Positions 10,063 to 22,172 are shown, counted from the stretch's first letter. The stretch is 49,923 nt of DNA from an uncultured Pelagibacteraceae bacterium (GCA_902529715.1 CABZXL010000005.1:1-49923); one strand, 5' to 3'. Numbers and translations: made by a program. Notes: generated by a model from the sequence alone, not told the origin.

Positions 10063-11385
10063 ATGACAGAAAAAATTTTAGTACCCGTTCTAGGAGAGAG
10101 TATTACCGAGGCAACTGTTTCTAAATGGTTGAAAAATAAGGGTGATAATATTAATGCTGACGAACCTATTGTGGAACTAGAAACAGATAAGGTTAATTTA
10201 GAAGTTCCATCTCCTATCAATGGAACACTAACTGCAATTAATTTTAAAGATGGAGACAATGTTGAAGTTGGTTCTGTTTTAGGAGAAATATCCGAAGGAC
10301 CTGGAGATCAAAAACAAGAAGATAATAAAAATGTTGATACACCTAAAAAGAAGGAATCTGATAATGTAATTAATTTTGATAAAGAAAAAAAACAAAATCC
10401 AAAAATTTTTGAAAATGAGGAAAAGGGAGAACCTTTAATTCTTACTGAAGAAAAACCATTGAACCCAAATAAGGAAGAACCATTAGTATTAACAAAAGAG
10501 TTACCAAGCAAACAAAAAATAATTAGTGAAAAAGTATTATCTCCTGCAGTAAGAAAAATTGTAGAAGAAAACAAGATTGATGTTCAATCAATTAAGGGAA
10601 CAGGAAAGTCTGGTCAAATTTTAAAAGGTGATTTAATTAGTTTAATGGGATTAACCCCACAACCATCTGAAAGAAAATTAAAATATGGACAGGAAGAAAG
10701 AATTAAAATGAGTAGGCTAAGACAAACCATAGCAAAAAGATTAAAAGAAGCTCAAGAAAATGCAGCTATGTTAACCACATTTAATGAAGTTGATATGACA
10801 AATATTATTGAAATGAGAAAAAATAACCAAGAAGATTTTCAAAAAAGATTTGGAATAAAACTTGGTTTTATGTCTTTTTTTGTTAAAGCCTGTGTGCTTG
10901 GACTAAAATCATTTCCAGCAATTAATGCTGAGATAGAAGGTCAAGAAATTATATATAAAAATTATTATAATGTAAGTTTTGCAGTTGGAACTGAAAAAGG
11001 TTTAGTTGTACCAGTATTAAGAAATGCAGATGAATTATCATTTGCAGAAATAGAAAAAAATATAAAAACTATTTCTGAAAAAGCTAGAGGGGGAAAATTA
11101 ACTATTGATGACTTACAAGGTGGAACATTTACAATAAGCAATGGAGGTGTATATGGTTCTATGCTTTCAACTCCAATTCTTAATCCACCACAATCAGGAG
11201 TTCTCGGAATGCATAATATAGTTGAAAGACCCGTTGCTATAAATGGAGAAGTTGAAGCAAGACCAGTGATGTACTTGGCTTTATCATATGACCACAGAAT
11301 CATAGATGGGAAAGACTCAGTTTCTTTTTTAAAATTATTAAAAGAAAATCTTGAAGATCCAAGAAAATTATTTTTAGACCTTTAA
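10063..11385 (+). CDS. sucB: 2-oxoglutarate dehydrogenase E2, dihydrolipoyllysine succinyltransferase
   Basis: A 440-residue core subunit of the 2-oxoglutarate dehydrogenase complex. Domain order: lipoyl domain (about 1-80, lipoyl Lys in [12 protein letters not shown]); a charged Glu/Lys/Pro linker (about 85-165) with a loosely duplicated [10 protein letters not shown] / [10 protein letters not shown] segment; a peripheral E3-binding domain ([13 protein letters not shown]...[12 protein letters not shown]); and the catalytic domain ending in [12 protein letters not shown], with the HxxxDG motif. Lpd begins one base after the stop. All functional motifs are intact. Confidence 0.96.
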   Translation: MTEKILVPVLGESITEATVSKWLKNKGDNINADEPIVELETDKVNLEVPSPINGTLTAINFKDGDNVEVGSVLGEISEGPGDQKQEDNKNVDTPKKKESDNVINFDKEKKQNPKIFENEEKGEPLILTEEKPLNPNKEEPLVLTKELPSKQKIISEKVLSPAVRKIVEENKIDVQSIKGTGKSGQILKGDLISLMGLTPQPSERKLKYGQEERIKMSRLRQTIAKRLKEAQENAAMLTTFNEVDMTNIIEMRKNNQEDFQKRFGIKLGFMSFFVKACVLGLKSFPAINAEIEGQEIIYKNYYNVSFAVGTEKGLVVPVLRNADELSFAEIEKNIKTISEKARGGKLTIDDLQGGTFTISNGGVYGSMLSTPILNPPQSGVLGMHNIVERPVAINGEVEARPVMYLALSYDHRIIDGKDSVSFLKLLKENLEDPRKLFLDL

Positions 11386-11386
11386 A

Positions 11387-12787
11387 ATGGCAGAAAAATT
11401 TCAAGCAACAATAATTGGAGGTGGCCCAGGAGGTTATGTTTGTGCAATAAGGTTAGCTCAGCTTGGTATTAAAACTGCATGTATTGAATCTAGGGGAACT
11501 TTAGGGGGAACTTGTTTAAATATTGGATGCATACCTTCAAAAAGTTTACTTAATCTCTCAGAAAATTTTCATAAAGCAAAAAATTTCTCAAAAATTGGAA
11601 TTGAAGTAGGTGAAGTAAAGTTAAATCTTCACAAGATGATGCAAAACAAGGATAAAGCAGTAACGACTTTAACAAAGGGAGTAGAGTTTTTATTCAAAAA
11701 AAACAAAGTAACTTATTTCAAAGGAACTGGTATATTAAAATCTCCATCTGAAATAACAGTTATTGATAAAGAAAAAAAAGAAACAAATATCCAATCAGAA
11801 AATATAATTATAAGCACTGGTTCAGAACCTGTTTCTCTTCCAGGAATAGAATTCGATGAAGAAAAAATAATATCTTCTACTGGTGCATTATCATTAAAAT
11901 CTGTACCAAAAAAAATGGTAGTTGTTGGTGGTGGTTATATCGGTTTAGAAATGGGATCTGTTTGGTCTAGATTAGGCTCAGAGGTGCATGTTGTAGAATT
12001 TTTAAATCATATCACGCCAGGTATGGATAAAGAAATTTCAAGTGAATTTATGAAAATTTTAAAAAAACAAGGTTTAAATTTTCATTTAGAAACTAAAGTA
12101 GAAAAAGTATCAAAATCTAAAAATGGAGTTGTAATTGAAACCTCAAATACAGAAGGGAAAAAAATAAAATTTGAAAGTGATGTAGTTTTGATTTCAGTAG
12201 GCAGAAAGCCTAATACAAAAAATTTAAATTTAGAAAAAATAGGAATAGAGTTAGATAAAAAAAAAAGAATAAAAGTTAGTAAGAATTATCAAACAAATAT
12301 AAAAAATATTTATGCTATTGGTGACGTTATTGAAGGTCCAATGTTAGCTCACAAAGCTGAAGAAGAAGGTATAGCTGTTGCAGAATTAATTTCAGGTCAA
12401 TCTGGTCATGTTAATTATGAAGTTATACCTGGTGTTATTTATACAACACCTGAAGTAGCTTCAGTTGGCAAAACTGAAGAACAACTTAAAGAAAAAAATC
12501 AAAAGTATAAAATAGGAAAATTTCCTTTTATGGCTAATTCAAGAGCAAAAGCAATTGATGAACCAGATGGTTTTGTAAAAATTTTAGCCGATGCAACTAC
12601 AGATAAAGTTTTAGGCGTTCATCTGATAGGTCCCCATGCAGGAGAATTAATTGCAGAAATGGCGATAGCAATGGAATTTGGAGCTAGTTCTGAAGATATA
12701 GCAAGAACTTGTCATGCTCATCCTACTTTTTCAGAAGCTGTGAAAGAAGCAGCTTTATCAGTGGAAAAAAGGCAAATTCATTCGTAG
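11387..12787 (+). CDS. lpd: dihydrolipoamide dehydrogenase (E3)
   Basis: A 466-residue flavoprotein disulfide reductase that reoxidises the lipoyl groups of SucB and probably of other lipoyl complexes. The FAD motif IIGGGPGGYVCAIR is at about residues 9-22. The redox-active disulfide is in GGTCLNIGCIPSK (about 43-55). The NAD motif VVVGGGYIGLEMGS is mid-protein. The C-terminal dimer motif has the catalytic His-Glu pair in HAHPTFSEA. It closes the sucA-sucB-lpd group. A 20-base perfect palindrome follows the stop. Confidence 0.97.
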   Translation: MAEKFQATIIGGGPGGYVCAIRLAQLGIKTACIESRGTLGGTCLNIGCIPSKSLLNLSENFHKAKNFSKIGIEVGEVKLNLHKMMQNKDKAVTTLTKGVEFLFKKNKVTYFKGTGILKSPSEITVIDKEKKETNIQSENIIISTGSEPVSLPGIEFDEEKIISSTGALSLKSVPKKMVVVGGGYIGLEMGSVWSRLGSEVHVVEFLNHITPGMDKEISSEFMKILKKQGLNFHLETKVEKVSKSKNGVVIETSNTEGKKIKFESDVVLISVGRKPNTKNLNLEKIGIELDKKKRIKVSKNYQTNIKNIYAIGDVIEGPMLAHKAEEEGIAVAELISGQSGHVNYEVIPGVIYTTPEVASVGKTEEQLKEKNQKYKIGKFPFMANSRAKAIDEPDGFVKILADATTDKVLGVHLIGPHAGELIAEMAIAMEFGASSEDIARTCHAHPTFSEAVKEAALSVEKRQIHS

Positions 12788-12788
12788 T

Positions 12789-12808
12789 ATATTTTCATAT
12801 GAAAATAT
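12789..12808. repeat. perfect 20-base palindrome between lpd and priA
   Basis: ATATTTTCAT followed at once by its exact reverse complement ATGAAAATAT. It begins one base after the lpd stop and its right arm covers the first two bases of the priA ATG (12807). No T-run follows, so it does not look like an intrinsic terminator. In RNA it could form a 7-bp stem (loop CATATG) that would hide the priA start. It may be a protein-binding site or chance in AT-rich DNA. Confidence 0.5.
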
Positions 12809-14765
12809 GAAAATTCCAATTTTATTACCAAATATATTTAATCACCCATTTACTTATAAGTCTTCAAATTTAAATTTAAAGTTAGGAGATTATGTTGAAG
12901 TACCATTTGGAAAAAATAAAAAAATTGGAATTGTTTGGGATGAATTTGAAAAAAATAAAAACAAAAAATATTTAATAAAAAATATAATTAGAAAATTAGA
13001 AATTCCATCACTTAATTTAGAAACAATTAATTTTTTAAAATGGTTTTCAGATTACAATATGGTTCCAATTGGAATGTCACTTAAATTACATTTATTAAGT
13101 GATGAAGCTATTGAAATACAAAATAATGAGGAATTACAAAAATATAATATTCGCAAAAAAGTCAATAAATTAAGGCTTTCCAAAGAACAATTGACCTCTG
13201 TAAAAGAGATAACAAAAAATGATAATAAATTTAGGGTGCACGTGATTCAAGGGACCACAGGATCCGGCAAAACAATTGTATATTTTAATAGTTTAAAAAA
13301 AAAAATAAATGAAGGTTTTCAAGGGCTAATTTTATTACCAGAAATAGGTTTGACTGGAGAATTTCAAAAAAAATTTAAAGAATTTTTTGGTTTTGATGCT
13401 GCTATCTGGCATTCATCAGTAACTAAAAAAAATAAAAAAATTATATGGAATGGTGTTGCAACAGGAAAAATTAAAGTATTAATTGGAGCAAGGTCTTCTT
13501 TGTTTTTACCATTTCTTAATCTTGGAGTTATTATTGTAGATGAAGAACACGATCAATCATATAAGCAAGATGAGGGGGTAATTTACAATGCTAGAGATAT
13601 GGCTATTTCCAGAGCGTCATTTATTAATATACCAATAAATTTAGTAACAGCTGTGCCTTCCATAGAAACCTTTGAAAATATTAAAAAAGGGAAATATTCA
13701 CATTCACGATTATATAAAAGATATTTAGATGCAAACCTTCCAAATCATGAAATTATTAATCTAAATAAAAATAATTCAAAAAAAAATTCATGGATATCAG
13801 ATAAAACAATTGAAAAAGTAAGGGATCACTTAAATAAAAATGACCAAGTACTTTTTTTTGTTAATAGGAGAGGATTTGCTCCATATGTTCTTTGTAAAAA
13901 GTGCTTAAAAGTTCATGCATGTCCAAACTGTTCGATTAATTTAGTCTATCATAAAAAAAAAGAAAATTTAATTTGTCATTACTGTGGCTTCAGTACAAAA
14001 TTAAATAGAAAATGTAATGATAATAAAAATTGCGAATATGTATTTAGCGGACCTGGTGTTGAGAGAATTTATGATGAAGTAAAAAAAATATTTTCAGATA
14101 AAGAAATTACTATTTTTTCAAGTGATACAATGAATAAAAAATCATCTTCAGAAACTTTAGAAAAAATTAAAAATAATAAAATTTCAATTTTAATTGGTAC
14201 TCAGCTTATTTCTAAGGGATTCCATTTTCCAAATTTAAATTGTATAGTTGTTGTAGATATAGATGTAACTTTAAATGGTTATGACTTAAGAGCTGCTGAA
14301 AAGAATTTACAATTGTATCACCAGTTATCGGGAAGAGCAGGAAGAACTGGAAAACCAGCTACAGTATATTTTCAAACCTATAATACTAAATCGGATATAA
14401 TATCTCAAATTACAAATGTTAATCCTGATATATTTTTAGAAAAAGAATTAGTACTTAGAAAAAGGAATAATCTACCTCCTTTTGAAAGATTTATATCTAT
14501 TATATTAAGTGGAAAAAATCAAAAAACAATTGAATCATTTGCTTACAAACTAAAAGAAAAATTAGATAATAATTTAAATGCAAAAATATTAGGACCAGTG
14601 ATTGCTCCAATATTTAAAATAAATAAAAATTTTAGGTATAGAATCTTAGTTAGGTCAAAAAAAACACAAAAAATACAAAAAAACCTCTCTAGTATTTTAA
14701 AGAATTTCAAAAATCAGAAGGAAATAAAACTAGCAGTTGATGTTGACCCAATAAGCTTTAATTAA
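12807..14765 (+). CDS. priA: primosomal protein N' (replication restart helicase PriA)
   Basis: A 652-residue superfamily 2 DNA helicase that reloads replication machinery at stalled forks. An N-terminal DNA-binding domain precedes Walker A GTTGSGKT (about 149-156) and the DEAH-type motif VDEEHDQSYKQ (about 243-253). A cysteine-rich zinc insert (CKKC, CPNC, CHYC, then two spaced Cys; about 361-411) and helicase motifs such as GTQLISKGFHFPN and QLSGRAGRTG follow. It is somewhat shorter than the enteric protein but complete. No good ribosome-binding site precedes the ATG, which lies in a palindrome. The gene ends inside a terminator-like hairpin. Confidence 0.95.
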   Translation: MKIPILLPNIFNHPFTYKSSNLNLKLGDYVEVPFGKNKKIGIVWDEFEKNKNKKYLIKNIIRKLEIPSLNLETINFLKWFSDYNMVPIGMSLKLHLLSDEAIEIQNNEELQKYNIRKKVNKLRLSKEQLTSVKEITKNDNKFRVHVIQGTTGSGKTIVYFNSLKKKINEGFQGLILLPEIGLTGEFQKKFKEFFGFDAAIWHSSVTKKNKKIIWNGVATGKIKVLIGARSSLFLPFLNLGVIIVDEEHDQSYKQDEGVIYNARDMAISRASFINIPINLVTAVPSIETFENIKKGKYSHSRLYKRYLDANLPNHEIINLNKNNSKKNSWISDKTIEKVRDHLNKNDQVLFFVNRRGFAPYVLCKKCLKVHACPNCSINLVYHKKKENLICHYCGFSTKLNRKCNDNKNCEYVFSGPGVERIYDEVKKIFSDKEITIFSSDTMNKKSSSETLEKIKNNKISILIGTQLISKGFHFPNLNCIVVVDIDVTLNGYDLRAAEKNLQLYHQLSGRAGRTGKPATVYFQTYNTKSDIISQITNVNPDIFLEKELVLRKRNNLPPFERFISIILSGKNQKTIESFAYKLKEKLDNNLNAKILGPVIAPIFKINKNFRYRILVRSKKTQKIQKNLSSILKNFKNQKEIKLAVDVDPISFN

Positions 14766-14786
14766 GGCCCTTAAATTAAGCTTTTT
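14753..14786 (+). terminator. probable intrinsic terminator after priA
   Basis: The last priA codons and the following bases form an imperfect hairpin. The left arm is AAGCTTTAATTAA (14753-14765), the loop GGCCC, and the right arm TTAAATTAAGCTT (14771-14783), with two mismatches, running into a short T tract (14782-14786). It overlaps the priA stop codon and separates priA from the atp cluster. The stem is AT-rich, so strength is uncertain. Confidence 0.5.
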
Positions 14787-14872
14787 GGTGAACGTGTCGC
14801 TTGAAGAGATTAATTTCATATGCTAATTAAATCCAACTTTTTAAAAAACCTCATAACTAATAAGGACAAAAA

Positions 14873-15430
14873 TTGAGCGATAAAAATAGATTTTCAGACT
14901 CATCTGCAAAAAGCTATTCTCAAGCACTTTATGAACTTGCATCCGAAGAAAAAAAATTAAACGAAGTTGAAGAACATACAATTTCAATTATTAAACTTAT
15001 TTCTCAAAGCGAGGATTTTAATTTATTAATTAAAGACCCAACTAACAAACAAAAAGACCAATTAAATATTATAAATATAATTTTTGAAAAATTTAATTTA
15101 AATACTCTATTAAAAAAATTTTTAAATTTTTTAGTAATGAAAAGAAGATTTTTTTATGTTGAAAAAATTTTAAAAGATTTCGTAATGACTTGTTCAAAGA
15201 ACCGTGGTGAAATTTCTGCAAAATTAACTGTAGCTAAAGAACTTAACGAAAATGAAATAAGTAAAATAAAAAATGACTTATCACAAACTTTTGGATCAGA
15301 TATTAAATTAAACTATAATTATGATCCTGACTTAATAGGTGGGTTAATTATGCAAGTAGAAAGTATTATGATTGATACATCAATCAAAAATAAATTACAG
15401 CAAATAGAAAACAAAATGATAGAGGCATAA
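14873..15430 (+). CDS. atpH: F1 ATP synthase delta subunit
   Basis: A 185-residue peripheral-stalk subunit linking F1 to the F0 b subunits. It has the family's N-terminal helical domain (SYSQALYELASEE) and the C-terminal signature DPDLIGGLIMQVESIMIDTSIKNKL. The start is a TTG preceded by AAGGAC about 6 bases upstream; no in-frame ATG lies near. The 107 bases after priA hold the terminator and then a possible -35 TTGAAG (14801) with only a poor -10 match 17 bases later, so the atp promoter is not certain. The gene abuts atpA. Confidence 0.93.
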   Translation: MSDKNRFSDSSAKSYSQALYELASEEKKLNEVEEHTISIIKLISQSEDFNLLIKDPTNKQKDQLNIINIIFEKFNLNTLLKKFLNFLVMKRRFFYVEKILKDFVMTCSKNRGEISAKLTVAKELNENEISKIKNDLSQTFGSDIKLNYNYDPDLIGGLIMQVESIMIDTSIKNKLQQIENKMIEA

Positions 15431-16966
15431 ATGGAAATAAATCCTTCAGAAGTAACAAAGATATTAAAAGAACAAATTAAAAAATTTGGAGACAAAGCAG
15501 AAGTAACTGAAGTTGGACAGGTCTTATCTGTAGGAGATGGTATAGCTAGAATATATGGTCTAGACAATGTTCAAGCAGGAGAAATGGTTGAATTTTCTGA
15601 TGGCTCAAAAGGCATGGCTTTGAATTTAGAAAGTGACAATGTTGGTGTTGTAATTTTTGGTGACGACAGAGCTGTAAAAGAAGGTGATACAGTAAAAAGA
15701 ACAGGGGCAATTGTAGATACTCCTGTTGGAAAAGAATTGCTTGGAAGAGTTGTTGATGGATTAGGAAACCCAATAGATGGTAAAGGTGCGTTAGACAAAG
15801 GTATAAAAAGAAGCAGAGTTGAAGTTAAAGCGCCCGGCATAATTCCAAGAAAATCTGTAAGTGAACCAATGCAATCAGGACTTAAGTCAGTTGATAGTTT
15901 AGTTCCCATTGGAAGAGGACAAAGAGAATTAATTATAGGTGACAGACAGACAGGAAAAACTGCAGTTGCAATTGACACAATAATTAATCAGAAAAAAATT
16001 AATGAATCGAATGATGAAAAACAAAAATTATATTGTATTTATGTAGCAATTGGCCAAAAAAGATCAACTGTCAGACAAATAGAAAAATCTTTAGAAGAGG
16101 CTGGAGCTATGGAATATACAACAATAGTTGCTGCAACAGCATCAGATGCTGCCCCGCTTCAGTTTTTAGCTCCTTATACTGGATGTGCAATGGGTGAATA
16201 TTTTAGAGACAATGGAATGCATGCTTTAATTATTTATGACGATTTATCTAAGCAAGCGGTTGCGTATAGACAAATGTCATTATTGTTAAGAAGACCACCA
16301 GGAAGAGAAGCTTATCCAGGAGATGTTTTTTATTTACATAGTAGACTTTTAGAAAGAGCAGCTAAACTTAGCGATGAACATGGAGGAGGATCTTTAACAG
16401 CACTGCCAATTATTGAAACCCAAGGTGGTGACGTATCAGCATTTATTCCAACCAATGTTATTTCAATTACAGATGGACAAATATTTCTTGAAACAAATTT
16501 GTTTAATCAAGGAATAAGACCAGCAATTAACGTTGGCTTATCTGTATCTAGAGTTGGTTCTTCGGCTCAAACAAAGGCCATGAAAAAAGTTTCTGGTTCA
16601 ATGAAATTAGAGTTAGCACAATATAGAGAAATGGCTGCATTTGCTCAATTTGGATCAGATTTAGATGCTTCAACTCAAAAGTTGTTAAATAGAGGTTCTA
16701 AGCTAACCGAACTTTTAAAACAAAAGCAATATTCACCAATGACTGTTGCAGAACAAGTTATTTCAGTTTTTTGTGGTGTTAAAGGATATTTGGATGACTT
16801 AGATCTCAAAGATATCTCATCATTTGAAACAAAAATTATTGAAAAATGTAAATCTGAAAAACCAGAAATCTTGGAAGCAATTTCAAAATCTGGAAAATTA
16901 GAAGAAGACACTGAAGATTTATTAGTGAAAACTATTAAAGAATTAAAACAAAACTTTAACTCTTAA
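15431..16966 (+). CDS. atpA: F1 ATP synthase alpha subunit
   Basis: A 511-residue non-catalytic nucleotide-binding subunit of the F1 hexamer. N-terminal [16 protein letters not shown], Walker A GDRQTGKT (about 170-177), the signature [17 protein letters not shown] and the arginine-finger region are all present. It begins immediately after the atpH stop and is followed 4 bases later by atpG. The order delta-alpha-gamma-beta-epsilon without F0 genes is the usual alphaproteobacterial arrangement, with F0 genes elsewhere in the genome. Confidence 0.98.
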   Translation: MEINPSEVTKILKEQIKKFGDKAEVTEVGQVLSVGDGIARIYGLDNVQAGEMVEFSDGSKGMALNLESDNVGVVIFGDDRAVKEGDTVKRTGAIVDTPVGKELLGRVVDGLGNPIDGKGALDKGIKRSRVEVKAPGIIPRKSVSEPMQSGLKSVDSLVPIGRGQRELIIGDRQTGKTAVAIDTIINQKKINESNDEKQKLYCIYVAIGQKRSTVRQIEKSLEEAGAMEYTTIVAATASDAAPLQFLAPYTGCAMGEYFRDNGMHALIIYDDLSKQAVAYRQMSLLLRRPPGREAYPGDVFYLHSRLLERAAKLSDEHGGGSLTALPIIETQGGDVSAFIPTNVISITDGQIFLETNLFNQGIRPAINVGLSVSRVGSSAQTKAMKKVSGSMKLELAQYREMAAFAQFGSDLDASTQKLLNRGSKLTELLKQKQYSPMTVAEQVISVFCGVKGYLDDLDLKDISSFETKIIEKCKSEKPEILEAISKSGKLEEDTEDLLVKTIKELKQNFNS

Positions 16967-16970
16967 GAAT

Positions 16971-19263
<2,293 letters not shown>

Positions 19264-19264
<1 letters not shown>

Positions 19265-19662
19265 TGAGTGAAGAATTTAAAGTTGAAATAGTAAATCCAG
19301 AAAAATCTTTTCTTTCAAAAGAAAATGTAACAGAGGTTGTAGTTCCTGCTTTTGAAGGAGAAATGGGAATTTTAAAGGATCATATTTCAATTATTTCTTT
19401 TTTAAAGCCAGGAATAATAAAAGTTTATTCAAAATCAGAAGAAAATAAATATTTTGTTGAAGATGGAATAGTAGAATTTAAAGACAATAGTTTGTCTATT
19501 TTAACTAGCTCAATTTACAATATGTCTGATTTGGATAGAAATAAAATAGATCAAATAGTTAAAGAAGCCGAAATAGAGTCCAGTAAAGATAATATTGATG
19601 ATCAAAAAAGGTATTTAATTGATCAGAAAATCGAAGTTTTAAAAAATTTAAGCTTAAATTAG
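19264..19662 (+). CDS. atpC: F1 ATP synthase epsilon subunit
   Basis: A 132-residue subunit of the central stalk and a regulator of ATP hydrolysis. The N-terminal beta-sandwich has FKVEIVNPEKSFLS and the conserved VPAFEGEMGILKDHISIISFLKPGII, followed by a short helical C-terminal part. It overlaps atpD (TAATG). It runs head-on into the nudix gene on the other strand, the two coding ends overlapping by 4 bases. A short AT palindrome covers the junction. Confidence 0.95.
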
Positions 19663-20135
19663 TTTAATATTTTTGATACTTCCTGTTTAAGTTTTGTGTA
19701 AACATCAAGTTTAAAATTTACAGCTATTTTTGTTAAATCTTCTAGATCAATCCATTTCCAATCTAAGAATTCAGGTTTTTTAGTTTTTATATTAATTTCT
19801 GATTCATTTCCAATAAATCTCATAACAAACCATTTTTGTATTTGGCCTTTAAATCTACCTTTCCAAATTATTCCTATTAAATGATTTGGTAATATGTAAG
19901 TTAATTTTTTATCAATTTCTTGAATAAGTTCTACGCTGACTACGCTGGTTTCTTCTTTTAATTCTCTTAAAGCAGCTTCGTAATAATCTTCAGGACCATC
20001 AACACCTCCTTGAGGCATCTGCCAAAAATTCTTTGGATTATCAATCCTTTTCGCTACAAAAACTTTATTTTTGTCATTCAGCAAAACTATTCCCACCCCT
20101 TTTCTTAAGGGTAATTTAGAGTAATTTTTTTTCAT
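19659..20135 (-). CDS. rppH: nudix hydrolase, RppH-like (RNA 5'-pyrophosphohydrolase candidate)
   Basis: A 158-residue nudix protein. The start GVGIVLLNDKNKVFVAKRID and WQMPQGGVDGPEDYYEAALRELKEET match the RppH/IalA branch, which removes pyrophosphate from mRNA 5' ends or hydrolyses dinucleoside polyphosphates. The nudix box has its Gly, the metal-binding REL-EE core and the upstream Glu. The glycine usually found after EE-x is replaced by Ser (EETSVV). It is the last gene of the minus-strand rplU-led array, 7 bases after ctpA. Substrate is inferred by family. Confidence 0.85.
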   Translation of the reverse strand: MKKNYSKLPLRKGVGIVLLNDKNKVFVAKRIDNPKNFWQMPQGGVDGPEDYYEAALRELKEETSVVSVELIQEIDKKLTYILPNHLIGIIWKGRFKGQIQKWFVMRFIGNESEINIKTKKPEFLDWKWIDLEDLTKIAVNFKLDVYTKLKQEVSKILN

Positions 20136-20142
20136 TTATTTA

Positions 20143-21282
20143 TCAGCCGTTAAGCAATGTAATTGCAAAATCTAGCTGGTTATCAGTTTCTGTGCCAATT
20201 CTAAATTCATCTGAGTTTTCTTCAACTTCTATGTCTGGTGTTATACCAGTTCCAGAAATTGATTTTCCTGAAGGTAGATAATATTTAGAAATTGTTAACC
20301 TTATAGCTCCATTATTTTTTAATGGCAGGATTGATTGAACCGATCCTTTGCCATAGGAATTTTCTCCAATTACAATTGCTCTTTTATGATCCTTAAGCGC
20401 ACCAGCTACAATTTCTGATGCAGATGCAGATCCATAATTAATTAAAACTAATAAAGTTTCCCCATTAATTATATCTCCTTTTTTTGCAAAGTATTTTCTA
20501 TTCTCAGAAGATTTTCTACTTTTTGTAGAAACAATTTCTCCATTATCTAAAAAAAAATCTGATATTTTAACAGCTTGAGACAACAATCCTCCAGGGTTGT
20601 TTCTTAAATCTAGTACGTATTTATTGATTTTATTTTTTTTAAATTCATTAATTTTATTTTTTATTTGTTTAGCGCTATTATCATTAAATGCAGTAAGTCT
20701 TATATATCCAACGCTATCATCAATTACTTTTGATTTTACTGATTTTACTTCAATAATTTCTCTTGTAATTTGAAAAACTAATGCTTTCTTTATTCCTTTT
20801 CTTCTAATAGTTATTTCCAGTTTTGACCCAACCGGTCCCCTCATAAGCTCTACAGCTTCGGTTAAAGTTTTTCCTTGAACCTGAATTCCATTTATTTTTA
20901 CAATATAGTCACCAGCTTTTACCCCTTCTCTTTCTGCAGGTGAACCGTCCATTGGTGTTACTACTTTTACAACACCATATTCCATTCCAACTTCTATTCC
21001 TAAACCACCAAATTTACCGCTAGTTTCAGTTTCCATTTCTTTAAAAGTTTCTGGAGACATATAAGCAGAGTAAGGATCTAGTGATTGCAAAACACCATTA
21101 ATAGCTGCATCCATTGCATCGCTTTGATTTATCTCTTCGACATATTCTTTATTTATTTTATCTAAAACTTCACCAAACAAATCAATTTTGTTATAAATAC
21201 CTTCATCATTTGCAGCAAAACTTATTTTTGAACAAATAAAAAAAACTATAGTTAAAAAAATTAGTATAAATTTTTTTTTCAT
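20143..21282 (-). CDS. ctpA: carboxyl-terminal processing protease, S41 family
   Basis: A 379-residue periplasmic serine protease. MKKKFILIFLTIVFFICSKISFAA is a clear signal peptide. A PDZ domain follows at about residues 80-160 (GLGIEVGMEYGVVKVVTPMDGSPAEREGVKAGD). The S41 catalytic domain carries the Ser in NYGSASASEIVAGAL and the Lys in GENSYGKGSVQ. I chose the ATG at 21282, not an upstream ATG at 21318, because it sits at the signal peptide and overlaps the rsfS stop as ATGA. The family trims or degrades envelope proteins. Confidence 0.93.
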   Translation of the reverse strand: MKKKFILIFLTIVFFICSKISFAANDEGIYNKIDLFGEVLDKINKEYVEEINQSDAMDAAINGVLQSLDPYSAYMSPETFKEMETETSGKFGGLGIEVGMEYGVVKVVTPMDGSPAEREGVKAGDYIVKINGIQVQGKTLTEAVELMRGPVGSKLEITIRRKGIKKALVFQITREIIEVKSVKSKVIDDSVGYIRLTAFNDNSAKQIKNKINEFKKNKINKYVLDLRNNPGGLLSQAVKISDFFLDNGEIVSTKSRKSSENRKYFAKKGDIINGETLLVLINYGSASASEIVAGALKDHKRAIVIGENSYGKGSVQSILPLKNNGAIRLTISKYYLPSGKSISGTGITPDIEVEENSDEFRIGTETDNQLDFAITLLNG

Positions 21283-21629
21283 ATAATTAGCTTTTCTTTG
21301 GGAATTAATTCGGACCATATTTTTTCAATTTCATAAAATTTTCTTTTTTCTGGATTAAATATGTGAACTATTAAATCTATTCCGTCGATTAACTTCCAAT
21401 CGTTACTATCCTTACCTTCAATTTTACAGTTAGCAACACCATTATTTTTTAACTTTTCTAAAACCTGTTCAGATAGCGCTTGAATATGTCTAGATGAAGT
21501 TCCGCTAGCAATAATCATATAATCTGCCATTGAAGATTTATTTTTAAGATCTATTGATATTATATCTAAAGCTTTATTCGAATCCAATGTTTCAATTATT
21601 ACGTTTTTTAGATTCGAGATTTTATCCAT
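21279..21629 (-). CDS. rsfS: ribosomal silencing factor RsfS
   Basis: A 116-residue RsfS/Iojap protein that binds L14 and blocks subunit joining under starvation. The motif GTSSRHIQALSEQVLEKLK and the terminal part WKLIDGIDLIVHIFNPEKRKFYEIEKIWS are typical. It lies between nadD and ctpA, the common nadD-rsfS pairing, and its stop overlaps the ctpA start. Confidence 0.93.
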   Translation of the reverse strand: MDKISNLKNVIIETLDSNKALDIISIDLKNKSSMADYMIIASGTSSRHIQALSEQVLEKLKNNGVANCKIEGKDSNDWKLIDGIDLIVHIFNPEKRKFYEIEKIWSELIPKEKLII

Positions 21630-21646
21630 TAATTAAATAAATTTTA

Positions 21647-22171
21647 TCAAATTTTTCTTAATTTAGAAGATGAAATATTTACTTTTTTAAATTTTATAAA
21701 TTTTAAACCTTTATTATTTAGTTTCCTAAAAGCCATAGATTTTAATGATTTTGATTTATAATTAGTTCTATCAAAAACTATAATTTTACATTTTGACGAA
21801 ATTTCCTTCCATTTATGCCATTTATGAAAAGAAATTAGATTATCAGCTCCCATTAAAAAAAATATTTCAGACTTATTATATTTTTTCTTAATATAATTTA
21901 CTAAATCTATAGTTTTATTTGATTTAATTTTTTCTTCATAAAATTTAATTGAAATAAAATTATAATTTTTAGTAATTTTTTTTGAAAGAGCAATTCTTTT
22001 CATAAGAGAAAAATGGTTTTTTGATTTAAAAGGATTTTTTTTTGTTATTGCCCAAATTATTTTACTAATTTTTACTTTTTTTTTTGCTTCTATAGAAATT
22101 TTAAGATGGCCTTTGTGTGCAGGATCAAATGACCCTCCAAGGATTCCAATTTTTTTATAATTTTTTTTCAA
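21647..22171 (-). CDS. nadD: nicotinate-nucleotide adenylyltransferase
   Basis: A 174-residue NAD-biosynthesis enzyme that adenylates nicotinate mononucleotide. The nucleotidyltransferase motif GGSFDPAHKGHLKIS is at residues 11-25, FLMGADNLISFHKWHKW is mid-protein, and the C-terminal ISSSKLRKI matches the family's ISSTxIR motif. It is on the short side because the protein stops right after that motif, but nothing essential appears missing. It follows proA by one base. Confidence 0.92.
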   Translation of the reverse strand: MKKNYKKIGILGGSFDPAHKGHLKISIEAKKKVKISKIIWAITKKNPFKSKNHFSLMKRIALSKKITKNYNFISIKFYEEKIKSNKTIDLVNYIKKKYNKSEIFFLMGADNLISFHKWHKWKEISSKCKIIVFDRTNYKSKSLKSMAFRKLNNKGLKFIKFKKVNISSSKLRKI

Positions 22172-22172
22172 T

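Noticed and set aside
14801..14829. Possible atp promoter TTGAAG-17-TAATTA
   Set aside because: The -10 matches only two or so consensus positions; no better element was found in the gap, so it is mentioned with atpH but not called.
15571..15978. Minus-strand reading frame of 135 codons opposite atpA
   Set aside because: Shadow of the highly conserved atpA frame; no start context or family features.
19645..19660. Perfect 16-base palindrome AATTTAAGCTTAAATT at the atpC/nudix convergent junction, with a T run on the minus side
   Set aside because: As a hairpin it leaves only about five A-U pairs after a minimal loop, too weak to call a terminator; palindromes of this composition are expected by chance in such AT-rich DNA.
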